NCBI RefSeq assembly: GCF_029893105.1
Contig: NZ_JARXWG010000007.1
Span: 79,033-143,032, forward strand
Source: Parabacteroides sp. PF5-9
Lineage (GTDB): Bacteria; Bacteroidota; Bacteroidia; Bacteroidales; Tannerellaceae
Reading direction: 5' to 3'
DNA: 64,000 nucleotides
Of this stretch, positions 25,317 through 33,271 are shown piece after piece; within the stretch, counting starts at the first letter, position 1; each line of letters starts with the position of its first letter. The notes under the pieces were generated by a model, which was given only the letters and a program-made list of their open reading frames with translations, made no database searches and was not told the origin of the DNA. Made by a program: the position numbers and the translations under genes.

Positions 25317-26360
25317 ATGGGAACGACGTTAAAACGGAACTGGATATATCTACCTTTAGAAGAAAAGCAAACCATCCTTGCAAATGTAGCAGAAGAAAAA
25401 GGTATTGATGATAATGCCGTAGAAAAAGATTTTTGGGTAAGTATGGTGTTGAAAGCCATTTTTGGATTGCCATGCTGTAAAGGAGTGGTTTTTAAGGGTG
25501 GAACGAGTCTTAGCAAAGGCTGGGATTTAATAGAGCGATTCTCGGAAGATTGCGATCTTGCCATAGATAGAGCTGCTCTCGGATTTGGAGAGAACCTAAG
25601 TAAGAAGGAACGTACTGAATTAAGAAAAGAATCAAAACGATTCGTAGACAACACACTTGTTCCAGAAATAGAAAAAGCATTGGACGCATTGGGGTTATCA
25701 GGACATTTTAAGTTGGTAAACCCTGAAACAACAGTATCGGATAAAGACCCTGTTGAGTTTTTCATCGAATATACCTCTATATTGCCTAATAAGAATCCAT
25801 ACATAGCCGAAAGAATTAAGGTTGAAATGAGTTGCCGTTCTCTAATCGAACCATTTGAACCTATTGAAATGCGATCTATGATTGAAGAAGCATACCCGGA
25901 TGAGCCTTTTAGTGAATCACCGTTTGTTGTGCCAACAGTTTTTCCGGGAAAGACGTTTTTAGAGAAGGTTTTTCTTCTCCATGAAGAATTTAATCGAATA
26001 GGAGGCGGTAGAAATATCGATAGACTCACTAGGCATCTTTATGACATAGAGAAGATGATGGATGAAGAATTTGCCATAAAAGCGATGAATGATGAGTTCT
26101 TATACTCTCATATTGTTGAACATCGAAGCAAATTTACCGCATGGAGTGGATTTGATTACCAAAGCCACCATCCTTCAACGATTTCTTTCTTGCCGCCGGA
26201 ACCCTTGGTTGAGACACTTAAGGATGATTATAAAAAGATGCAAGAAGGGTTCATTTATGGAAAGAAGCTATCTTATGATGAACTAATTAAGCGCATTACT
26301 ATTTTACAAGAACGGTTCAGAAAACTGTCATGCAAAACTTCGTTCTTTAATCCTAAGTGA
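25317..26360 (+). CDS. AbiEii/AbiGii-family nucleotidyltransferase toxin
   Basis: A 347-aa toxin of the AbiEii group. The start ATG 25317 follows the antitoxin stop by 2 bp; an upstream GTG in frame is less likely. The nucleotidyltransferase core is seen as KGGTSLSKGWDLIERFSEDCDLAID (about residues 50-75), with the GGTSLSK and SEDCDL catalytic signatures intact. A helical C-terminal half follows. AbiEii proteins transfer nucleotides (in some cases to tRNA acceptor ends) and stop growth during phage infection. The pair is therefore a probable abortive-infection or stabilisation module of element 2; phage specificity cannot be judged. Confidence 0.9.
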   Translation: MGTTLKRNWIYLPLEEKQTILANVAEEKGIDDNAVEKDFWVSMVLKAIFGLPCCKGVVFKGGTSLSKGWDLIERFSEDCDLAIDRAALGFGENLSKKERTELRKESKRFVDNTLVPEIEKALDALGLSGHFKLVNPETTVSDKDPVEFFIEYTSILPNKNPYIAERIKVEMSCRSLIEPFEPIEMRSMIEEAYPDEPFSESPFVVPTVFPGKTFLEKVFLLHEEFNRIGGGRNIDRLTRHLYDIEKMMDEEFAIKAMNDEFLYSHIVEHRSKFTAWSGFDYQSHHPSTISFLPPEPLVETLKDDYKKMQEGFIYGKKLSYDELIKRITILQERFRKLSCKTSFFNPK

Positions 26361-26414
26361 AAAAAATACAAGTATCAGGCATATATACTTTTTGAATAAC
26401 CGATACGATATCAC

Positions 26415-26449
26415 CCGCAATAATATACAGACTGTGTATATTATTGCGG
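26415..26449. repeat. Perfect 15-bp inverted repeat
   Basis: Arms CCGCAATAATATACA (26415-26429) and its exact complement (26435-26449) around a 5-base loop. No T run follows, so it is not a classical terminator. It lies 55 bp after the AbiEii stop. Confidence 0.75.
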
Positions 26450-26788
26450 ATACATTGCTTATATGAAATTCTGTTGGGGCTCTCTTTCCCATTTTTATCC
26501 TATCTACAGAACGATAATTGCCATAGTCCATTAGTTTATTGTGTTGTGCTGTCATTAGTTTATTATGCAGAATCCAATGTCTTAGACTGTTAATCAATAC
26601 ATTATAGCACTATTTTAAGATAAGATTTCGAAAGAAGCCTTTATTGTTATAGATATTTTTCCTACCTTTACAACAGAAATCATGCAAATAGCGAGCAGAA
26701 CGATGAAAAATAATCGTGTGCTAAATCGTGTGAGATTCCAAATTTAAGAAAACATAAAAGGTTGATTATCAATAGAGATATAATAATA

Positions 26789-26810
26789 GTTCTCTTTCTG
26801 GTGGCACCAC
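26789..26810 (+). repeat. Attachment site att3, right end of element 2
   Basis: Matches the tRNA-Phe 3' end at 19 of 22 bases, with the last 13 bases (CTGGTGGCACCAC) exact. The mismatches lie in the outer T-arm half, as expected for the distal att copy, which is not selected for tRNA function. Confidence 0.82.
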
Positions 26811-26834
26811 TTAAGAAGAGTAGCAAAACGAAGC

Positions 26835-26870
26835 AAATCCCTGAAACATAGACAGTTTCAGGGATTTTTC
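26835..26870 (+). terminator. Terminator after att3
   Basis: AAATCCCTGAAAC (26835-26847) pairs perfectly with 26855-26867, followed by T-rich sequence. It is the third copy of the att-linked hairpin and probably the original terminator of the tRNA gene. Confidence 0.75.
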
Positions 26871-27011
26871 TTTTTAGGGCAACCCTGTGAAAATGGCAAA
26901 AAATGGCCATTTATAGAACATTTCTCTTTGTTCATTCATATGCTTTTTATTTCGGCGAAAAAAAGCAAACGAAATAGCATCTAATGTGCTGATTTGCCGA
27001 ATTTTGCTAAA

Positions 27012-27752
27012 TCACCTATTAATTCCAGCCTTGCGAGCCTGTGAATGCTGTAATTTGCGATTAATTGTATAAAATCTCCCGTCTTTAATAAACTTGGATC
27101 CGGTTTGTTTGAACCAGAATGAGACCTGTTGCTCCATACATAAATTATGTAATTCCATAACCCAGTCGAAATTGCAGGGACGGGCATCGTATCCCGATTC
27201 TCCGCCAACCACAACTTGTTCCACCCACGAGCCTATATTATATTGACCAAGGGCTATTCGTTCCAAAAGTGGTTCGCAGATCAGAATTTTGTGTTTGATC
27301 GGAGCATCTTTATAAATTGGCAATCGATAGTCTGCACGCTCTTGGTTTTCAATCGTACAGCAGATTGTAATGTTGTCATAACCATCGCCCCAATCGACAG
27401 GTAAAGAGACCCGCAAACGATCAATACGTTTAGTTATCATCATAAATTGTAAATCACTTCGCACCCGCATCATCTCCCACGCATCAGCACGCCATTCGTC
27501 GGCTTCTTCAACAAAAAAATCGGAGGTAAAGCAGGTATAGACCATCGATCCCGAAGGAATTTTGTATTCACCGTTACGTTTCTTCTGGATGGGAAGATCA
27601 AAGTTCTTAGTTTTAGTAATAATAGTACTATCTATACCTCTACGTGAATCACCCCGGTAGACATAGCAATATTGACAACCAGCACTTAGCTTATGACAAC
27701 CATGCCACAAGTTCCACATTTTCGATTTCGATTCGATAGCGTTTTTAGTCAT
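27012..27752 (-). CDS. DUF5131 family protein
   Basis: A 246-aa protein of the DUF5131 (phage Gp37/Gp68-like) family. It has the hallmark MWNLWHGCHKLSAGCQYCYVYRGD with clustered Cys (CHKLSAGCQYC), followed by MVYTCFTSDFFVEEADEWR and MITKRIDRL, all typical. The Cys pattern recalls radical-SAM-like iron-sulphur proteins; the reaction is unknown. The start at 27752 (MTKNAIES) is preferred over the upstream in-frame ATG because the conserved region begins shortly after. It is the first gene beyond att3 and may be chromosomal or a remnant of an older insertion. Confidence 0.82.
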   Translation of the reverse strand: MTKNAIESKSKMWNLWHGCHKLSAGCQYCYVYRGDSRRGIDSTIITKTKNFDLPIQKKRNGEYKIPSGSMVYTCFTSDFFVEEADEWRADAWEMMRVRSDLQFMMITKRIDRLRVSLPVDWGDGYDNITICCTIENQERADYRLPIYKDAPIKHKILICEPLLERIALGQYNIGSWVEQVVVGGESGYDARPCNFDWVMELHNLCMEQQVSFWFKQTGSKFIKDGRFYTINRKLQHSQARKAGINR

Positions 27753-27846
27753 ACTACAAAAATACAGATTTAAAAGAGACTCTAAAAATATTCTCGTTAA
27801 TAACCTATTATTCAACTAGGGATGTTTTGTTACTTTTGCATTTCAT

Positions 27847-28719
27847 ATGCATACAGGAAAAAGGAACATTCATAAAATAGCCTCTCGAGGTCGGGTGTTT
27901 ACCATCACCGATTTTGTATTGGGTAGTTCATCGGAAAAGGATGAGGTCCAGGAAGGTGATATCTCCATTTATGGAGGTATGGCTATATGTACTTGTACAA
28001 AAGGTGCCTTTAGTTTTAGTATCAACGGTAAAAACTACGAACTTAGCCAAGGGCAGGTCTTCACTTTCCTGCCCCGGCAAACGATAAAAGTTATTTCGCG
28101 AAGTAGTGATTTCTTCGGTCAGATATTGGTCTTCCCGATTGATTTTATGCCCGATTATCTCTCGCCCATCAATTATGAGGTTGTTTTCCGGATGATTGAA
28201 AATCCGGTGTTATCGGTTTCTCCCGAGACGATGCACTCAATCCTCCAAATGCACTCCCTGATTGTAGAGAATTATACGAGTAAAGAAAAAGCGTATAAAG
28301 AGGAAATTGTAAAAGCCATGTTATTGGCGGTAGTATTAGAGGTTGGTTCAGAATACGCCAAACATCAGCAAACACGTTTGCCGGCAGTGAAAAACCGCAA
28401 GGAGGAATTGACCGAGGAGTTTATTACGCTTCTGCTTACACATTATAAAACAGGGCATCATGTGGCTTTCTATGCTGAGAAAATGTCTATAACGCCCAAA
28501 TATCTATCGGCTGCCGTAAAAGAGGTGATTGGCCTTGGCGCTCTCGATTGTATCAACGAGGTCGTAATAGCCAAAGTCAAATCATCTCTTAGGAACAGTC
28601 AGCGTACCGTATTGCAAATCTCTGAAGAATTTAATTTCCCCAATCCTTCCTTTTTCGGACGCTATTTCAAACAACACACAGGAGTGACTCCGCTTCAATA
28701 CCGCAGTCACAATCAATAA
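27847..28719 (+). CDS. AraC-family transcriptional regulator
   Basis: A 290-aa regulator. The N-terminal cupin-like sensor (about 20-130) contains SFSINGKNYELSQGQVFTFLP. The C-terminal AraC DNA-binding domain (about 190-288) holds two HTH units: HVAFYAEKMSITPKYLSAAVKEVIG and TVLQISEEFNFPNPSFFGRYFKQHTGVTPLQYR. The promoter TACTTTTG (27831-27838) puts transcription start within a few bases of the ATG at 27847, so the message may be almost leaderless, or a later start is used. It lies upstream of and in line with a TolC-HlyD-MFS operon and is the likely activator of that pump. Confidence 0.93.
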   Translation: MHTGKRNIHKIASRGRVFTITDFVLGSSSEKDEVQEGDISIYGGMAICTCTKGAFSFSINGKNYELSQGQVFTFLPRQTIKVISRSSDFFGQILVFPIDFMPDYLSPINYEVVFRMIENPVLSVSPETMHSILQMHSLIVENYTSKEKAYKEEIVKAMLLAVVLEVGSEYAKHQQTRLPAVKNRKEELTEEFITLLLTHYKTGHHVAFYAEKMSITPKYLSAAVKEVIGLGALDCINEVVIAKVKSSLRNSQRTVLQISEEFNFPNPSFFGRYFKQHTGVTPLQYRSHNQ

Positions 28720-28806
28720 GGTGAAGAGTATAGAAAACTCACTTTAGAAGGAAAAATCGGACATATTTGTTACCGTAGCGGTCGGTATTATAATCGAAGA
28801 TCGCAA

Positions 28807-28814
28807 TACCTTTG
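28807..28814 (+). promoter_or_regulatory. -7 box of the efflux operon
   Basis: TACCTTTG at 28807-28814, 22 bp before the ATG at 28836, fits a Bacteroidetes promoter. No clear -33 element is seen, consistent with activator dependence. Confidence 0.5.
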
Positions 28815-28835
28815 CCGCTTATATTTTTTGTGGTA

Positions 28836-30158
28836 ATGATGAAAATATTCCTATTATCTATCTTTAGTCTGTTGGCTATCTGTACACATTCTCAAACCGT
28901 TTTGACGTTGAAAGACTGTCTGGAGATCGGTATTGAGAACAATCTGTCGTTAGAAGGCCGTCGCAAAATGATACAAAAAAGCAGGTATGGCATATCCGAG
29001 AACCGGGCGCGACTATTGCCTCAGATCAACGGCTTTGCCAACTATAATAACAATTTTAATCCTCCGGTTTCGGTAACAGACGGTTCTTCGTATGGTACGC
29101 CCTACAATGTGACCCACACTTTGCAATATAATAGCAACGCGGGTCTGCAACTACAAATGCCTCTTTATAACCAGACGCTCTACACCTCGATTTCGATTGC
29201 AAAGACGATGGAAGAGATTAATCAGTTATCCTATGAAAAAGCCCGGGAAGACCTTATCGTGCAAATCAGCAAAATGTATTATCTGGGACAGGCTACGGTG
29301 GAACAGATTGTGTTGATAAAATCCAACATCGCCCGTTTGCAGGAACTAAAGGATATAGCTTTGGCTTTCTATGATAACGGGATGGCGATGGAGGTCGACA
29401 TCAAGCGCGTCAATATCAACCTGGAGAACCTGCAGGTGCAATATGACAATTCGCAAGCTATCCTGGAGCAGCAACTCAATATGTTGAAATATATTATCGA
29501 CTATCCGGCGGAAGAACAGATTACTTTATTACATGTAGATACGGACCATATAATGTCTGTGCCACTTGCCGGTTTACCGGAAAGCCTGTATGAAATCCAA
29601 CTCCTGCGTTCGCAAAAGCAGTTAGCAGAACAACAAAAAAGTATTATAAATAGCAATTATCTCCCTTCGTTAAACTTGACGGGCAGTTGGATGTATTCAG
29701 CCTATACCGATAAGTTCAAAAACTGGTTCCATTCGGGGCCATCCAATCATTGGTATCGCTCCTACGGATTTGGATTGTCTTTGCGCATCCCTCTCTTCGA
29801 CGGGTTGGAAAAGAAACAGAAAACAAGGCAAGCCCGGATGGATATTGAGAAAATCACTTTGGAGCAGGAAGAGCTACAGAAACACCTCAACACCCAATAC
29901 CTGAATGCTCAAAACGATATGATGAACAACCTGCGCAACTTCAAACGGCAGAAAGACAACTACCGGGTAGCCGAAGATGTATACGCCGTTACAACGGAAC
30001 TTTACCGCGAAGGCATCGCTTCGATGATTGAGGTATTGCAAGATGAAATGCAAATGGTGGAAGCACAAAACAACTATATCAATGCGCATTACAATTATCA
30101 GGTAGCCAACCTGAGCCTGTTGAAACTGACCGGGCAGATAAATACATTAGTCGAATAA
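28836..30158 (+). CDS. TolC-family outer membrane efflux protein
   Basis: A 440-aa outer membrane channel. The N-terminal signal peptide MMKIFLLSIFSLLAICTHSQ is followed by the TolC pattern LTLKDCLEIGIENN and two helical-barrel repeats (RARLLPQINGFANYNN; later YLPSLNLTGSW and FGLSLRIPLFDGLEKK). Translation probably starts at 28836 (or the adjacent ATG 28839), after the -7 box at 28807. It opens a three-gene operon with an adaptor (15-bp gap) and an MFS pump, making a tripartite exporter spanning both membranes. The exported substrate is unknown; the AraC gene ahead suggests induction by it. Confidence 0.93.
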   Translation: MMKIFLLSIFSLLAICTHSQTVLTLKDCLEIGIENNLSLEGRRKMIQKSRYGISENRARLLPQINGFANYNNNFNPPVSVTDGSSYGTPYNVTHTLQYNSNAGLQLQMPLYNQTLYTSISIAKTMEEINQLSYEKAREDLIVQISKMYYLGQATVEQIVLIKSNIARLQELKDIALAFYDNGMAMEVDIKRVNINLENLQVQYDNSQAILEQQLNMLKYIIDYPAEEQITLLHVDTDHIMSVPLAGLPESLYEIQLLRSQKQLAEQQKSIINSNYLPSLNLTGSWMYSAYTDKFKNWFHSGPSNHWYRSYGFGLSLRIPLFDGLEKKQKTRQARMDIEKITLEQEELQKHLNTQYLNAQNDMMNNLRNFKRQKDNYRVAEDVYAVTTELYREGIASMIEVLQDEMQMVEAQNNYINAHYNYQVANLSLLKLTGQINTLVE

Positions 30159-30173
30159 AGAAAAGAAACAGAT

Positions 30174-31256
30174 ATGAAAGGTACAACACAAAAAAATACA
30201 CACCCCGAGAAAGTAAAACGATTGAAGAAGCTACGACGTTGGCAAATCGTAGTTAGTCTGTTGGGCGTTGCGATTATTGCCTGGGGAGTGTTCCAGGTCA
30301 TCAGCCTCTTCCTGAATTATAAACGCACTGAAACCAGCAATGACGCACAAATAGAGCAGTATATCTCGCCTATAAATCTACGGGCATCGGGTTATATCAA
30401 GAAGATCTATTTCACAGAACATCAGTCGGTACAGAAAGGAGATACGCTGCTCGTACTGGATGACAGCGAATACAAAATCCGCGTGATGGAAGCCGAAGCG
30501 GCACTGAAAGATGCCGAAGCCGGCGCTACGGTAGTAGGTGCCACTTTACAGACTACACAAAATACCGCTTCGGTCTACGACGCTTCTATCGCCGAGATAG
30601 AGATTCGTTTGTCTAAATTACAGAAAGACCTGCAACGCTATAAGAACCTGGTTGCCCGCAACGCTGCTACTCCTATTCAGTTGGAGCAGATAGAGACGGA
30701 ATATGAAGCGACCCGCAAAAAGCTCGAAGTAGTGAACCGGCAGAAAAAGGCGGCGCTCTCGGGTGTAGACGAAGTGGCCTATCGCCGTAAGAATACCGAA
30801 GCGGCTATTCAGCGAGCTACAGCCGCCTTGGAAATGGCAAAACTCAACCTTTCCTATACGGTGGTATTGGCGCCAAGTGATGGAAAACTCGGCCGTCGGG
30901 CTTTGGAAGAGGGGCAGTTCATTACAGCCGGACAGACGATTACCTATATCCTGCCCGACGGACAGAAATGGGTCATTGCTAACTACAAAGAAACACAGAT
31001 CGAAAACCTTGCTCTCGGACAGGAAGTGGAAATTACGGTCGATGCCATCAGCGACCGGACATTTACCGGCAAAATTACTGCCATATCGGGCGCGACCGGT
31101 TCCAAATTTTCCTTGGTGCCGACCGATAATTCAGCCGGTAATTTTGTGAAGATACAGCAGCGTATCCCTGTGCGCATCGACTTTACCGACCTGCCGGAAG
31201 AAGAGAACGACCGCCTGGCGGCAGGCATGATGGTGGTAGTGAAAGCAAAACTCTAA
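30174..31256 (+). CDS. HlyD/EmrA-family periplasmic adaptor
   Basis: A 360-aa membrane-fusion protein linking an inner-membrane pump to TolC. Seen: a cytoplasmic N-terminus (about 1-22), one membrane helix (about 23-49), a lipoyl half-motif INLRASGYIKKIYFTEHQSVQKGDTLLVLDD, a long coiled-coil hairpin (about 100-220), the second lipoyl half (APSDGKLGRRALEEGQFITAGQTITYILPD), and a beta-barrel. This is the EmrA layout. It sits between the TolC gene and the MFS gene in the operon. Confidence 0.94.
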   Translation: MKGTTQKNTHPEKVKRLKKLRRWQIVVSLLGVAIIAWGVFQVISLFLNYKRTETSNDAQIEQYISPINLRASGYIKKIYFTEHQSVQKGDTLLVLDDSEYKIRVMEAEAALKDAEAGATVVGATLQTTQNTASVYDASIAEIEIRLSKLQKDLQRYKNLVARNAATPIQLEQIETEYEATRKKLEVVNRQKKAALSGVDEVAYRRKNTEAAIQRATAALEMAKLNLSYTVVLAPSDGKLGRRALEEGQFITAGQTITYILPDGQKWVIANYKETQIENLALGQEVEITVDAISDRTFTGKITAISGATGSKFSLVPTDNSAGNFVKIQQRIPVRIDFTDLPEEENDRLAAGMMVVVKAKL

Positions 31257-31262
31257 GAGAAG

Positions 31263-32900
31263 GTGGCATCTTACCCAAAGAACTATCCATTTTATAATTG
31301 GGTACCCAAACCGTTGGGTATCCTTATCTTGTTGTTTCTTTTCCTGCCTATACTCTCTATCGGAGGCGTTTACTCGGTAAATAGTGGTGAGATGATGAGC
31401 GGCTTGGGCATTGTGTCGGAACATATACAGTTTGCCAACTTCGTAACCGCTATTGGCATGGCCTCCTTTGCCCCGTTTTTCTATCAACTGGTTCGTATAC
31501 GCCGGCAAAAGATGATGTGTATTTTCGGCTTCTCACTCATGTACATCTTCAGTTATATATGCGCGAAGACCGACAGCATCTTTCTCCTGGCGCTTTGCAG
31601 TCTGTTGATGGGTTTCCTGCGGATGGTATTGATGATGGTGAATCTCTTTACCCTGATTAAATACGCTTTTGGCATGGAGGCCACCCGCAATATCACGCCC
31701 GGTATGGAACCGAAAGACGCCGAAGGATGGGACAAGCTCGACACGGAGAAAAGCGCCAGCCAACCTATCATTTACCTTTTCTTTATGATATTCGGACAGC
31801 TTGGCACTTCGCTTACCGCCTGGCTCGCCTACGAATACGAATGGCAATATGTCTATTATTTCATGATGGGCTTATTGTTGTTCTCTATCCTGATTGTATT
31901 TATCACGATGCCTTATAGGAAATTCTTAGGGCGTTTCCCGATTAACTTTCGCAAGTTTGGCAATGTAGTAGCCTTCTGCATCACACTTATCTGCATCACC
32001 TACGTGTTGATTTACGGCAAGACGCTCGACTGGTACGACGACCCGACTATCCGTTGGGCAACAGCTATCGGCATTCTCTCCGCCGGTGTGTTCCTCTATT
32101 TAGACGGGCGCAGGCATTTTCCTTATTTCCTTTTGAGTGTTTTCCGGTTACGGACAATCCGCGTGGGCATTATGCTCTACCTGATGCTGATGATAGTAAA
32201 CTCAAGTGCCATGTTTGTCAATGTATTTGCCAACGTGGGCATGAAAATCGATAACTACCAGAATGCCACTTTGGGTAATTGGAGCATTGCTGGTTACGTA
32301 ATCGGTGCTATTATTTCTATTATACTTGGTTCAAAGAATGTACACTTTAAGTATCGGTTTGCACTCGGCTTCTTTATTATCGGGCTGTCGTCGGTCTTTA
32401 TGTACTTCGAAGTGCAGAGCGCAGGCCTGTACGAGCGCATGAAGTATCCGGTCATCATACGTTCTGCCGGCATGATGATTCTCTACGCGCTGACGGCGGT
32501 TTATGCCAACCAGCGAATGCCTTTCCATTATCTTTCGACCTGGATTTGCATTATGCTCACCGTGCGTATGGTACTGGGTCCGGGTATCGGTACGGCTGTT
32601 TACACCAACCTCTTGCAAGAGCGTCAGCAGCACTACGTCACCCGCTACGCGCAAAATGTAGATATCATCAACCCCGACGCTTCCGCCTCTTATAGGCAGA
32701 CATTGCAGGGAATGCGCTATCAGGGCAAAAGCGTTACGGAAGCCGAACATATGGCGGCACTCTCAACGAAAGGCCGCGTTCAGGTGCAGGCAACACTCTC
32801 GGCATTGAAAGAAATGTCGGGTTGGACAATCTATGCTTGTCTCTTTTGTATGGGGGTTGTATTATTTATGCCATATCCCAAGCGAAGATTGAAAACGTAG
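31263..32900 (+). CDS. MFS transporter (EmrB/DHA2-like)
   Basis: A 545-aa inner-membrane protein with about 14 hydrophobic helices, starting at GTG 31263, 6 bp after the adaptor stop. Features include ILILLFLFLPILSIGGVYSVN at the N-terminus, a charged cytoplasmic loop near residue 150 (GMEPKDAEGWDKLDTEKSAS), and further helices to the C-terminal ALKEMSGWTIYACLFCMGVVLFMPYPKRRLKT. Together with the adaptor and TolC it forms an EmrAB-TolC-type exporter using the proton gradient. The motifs are weaker than in E. coli EmrB, as usual for Bacteroidetes members. Confidence 0.88.
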   Translation: MASYPKNYPFYNWVPKPLGILILLFLFLPILSIGGVYSVNSGEMMSGLGIVSEHIQFANFVTAIGMASFAPFFYQLVRIRRQKMMCIFGFSLMYIFSYICAKTDSIFLLALCSLLMGFLRMVLMMVNLFTLIKYAFGMEATRNITPGMEPKDAEGWDKLDTEKSASQPIIYLFFMIFGQLGTSLTAWLAYEYEWQYVYYFMMGLLLFSILIVFITMPYRKFLGRFPINFRKFGNVVAFCITLICITYVLIYGKTLDWYDDPTIRWATAIGILSAGVFLYLDGRRHFPYFLLSVFRLRTIRVGIMLYLMLMIVNSSAMFVNVFANVGMKIDNYQNATLGNWSIAGYVIGAIISIILGSKNVHFKYRFALGFFIIGLSSVFMYFEVQSAGLYERMKYPVIIRSAGMMILYALTAVYANQRMPFHYLSTWICIMLTVRMVLGPGIGTAVYTNLLQERQQHYVTRYAQNVDIINPDASASYRQTLQGMRYQGKSVTEAEHMAALSTKGRVQVQATLSALKEMSGWTIYACLFCMGVVLFMPYPKRRLKT

Positions 32901-32937
32901 TTTTAACCGTTAACTCATCTGTTTTATCTGAATAACC

Positions 32938-33128
32938 TCCCTGTTTTTTCCAATAGGAGCAGTATTTTCTTTTCCTTTATTTAATCGTCTACCAGTTGGT
33001 AGACGATCGGGCAACAGTTGGTAGACGATAGTGACCCAATTGGTAGACGATAGTGCACCAACTGGTAGACGATTAATCTAAGAGAGAGAAATCACTCACC
33101 CATTGAGAAGAAATACTGAGATGAATCT
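32938..33128 (+). repeat. Dispersed intergenic repeat, copy A (four 22-bp units)
   Basis: A 191-bp sequence whose reverse complement recurs at 58446-58614. The centre begins with the palindrome ATCGTCTACC-A-GTTGGTAGACGAT and has GTAGACGAT-ending units every 22 bp. Copy A has one more unit than copy B (191 versus 169 bp). The flanks outside the units are nearly identical between copies. There is no coding capacity. Confidence 0.9.
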
Positions 33129-33175
33129 ATTAAAACAAATAGAGGGAGGTGTACTGCCTATAATCAAACGTGCGT

Positions 33176-33240
33176 TCGATATAAGAAAAAAGTATTTAAT
33201 CCGAAGAAAAGGTGAAGATAAATCTTTATATTGAGTTCAC
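33176..33240 (+). repeat. Sequence shared with the downstream flank of GH16
   Basis: 33176-33208 matches the complement of 57217-57249 at 32/33 bases, and 33214-33240 matches the complement of 56999-57025 at 25/27. In this copy the two segments lie side by side. At the GH16 locus a 186-bp insert separates them, and the GH16 gene separates them from the 169-bp repeat. Confidence 0.8.
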
Positions 33241-33271
33241 ATTCATCAAAATAAATAAGTTTTACTGTTCA

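Larger units (their letters stand above)
17395..26810 (+). mobile_element. Integrative element 2 (UvrA-like/RteC and AbiE cargo)
   Basis: About 9.4 kb between the exact att copy at 17373-17394 and a 19/22 copy at 26789-26810. Contents: integrase, two excisionase-like HTH genes (minus), HxlR (minus), UvrA-like ABC protein and RteC (plus), an unknown 300-aa protein (minus), and an AbiEi/AbiEii-type pair (plus). There are no mobilization genes. GCTAAATCGTG occurs inside both ends (17501-17511 and 26720-26730). The right boundary is less certain because its att copy has diverged. Confidence 0.75.
26361..27011. other. Right end of element 2 and chromosome junction
   Basis: No gene is supported. 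It holds a perfect 15-bp-arm palindrome (26415-26449), two copies of ATTAGTTTATT (about 26527 and 26557), the second copy of the 24553-24597 repeat, GCTAAATCGTG (26720-26730) matching the left end of element 2, the diverged att copy and a terminator hairpin. Confidence 0.7.

Noticed and set aside
32990..33075. Short regularly spaced repeats, considered as a CRISPR array
   Set aside because: The unit is 22 bp in total with spacers of about 10 bp that are themselves similar, and no cas genes are nearby.
33121..33234. 37-codon ORF within the intergenic repeat region
   Set aside because: It begins inside the dispersed repeat, and the matching sequence at 58 kb is not open in a corresponding way; probably chance.
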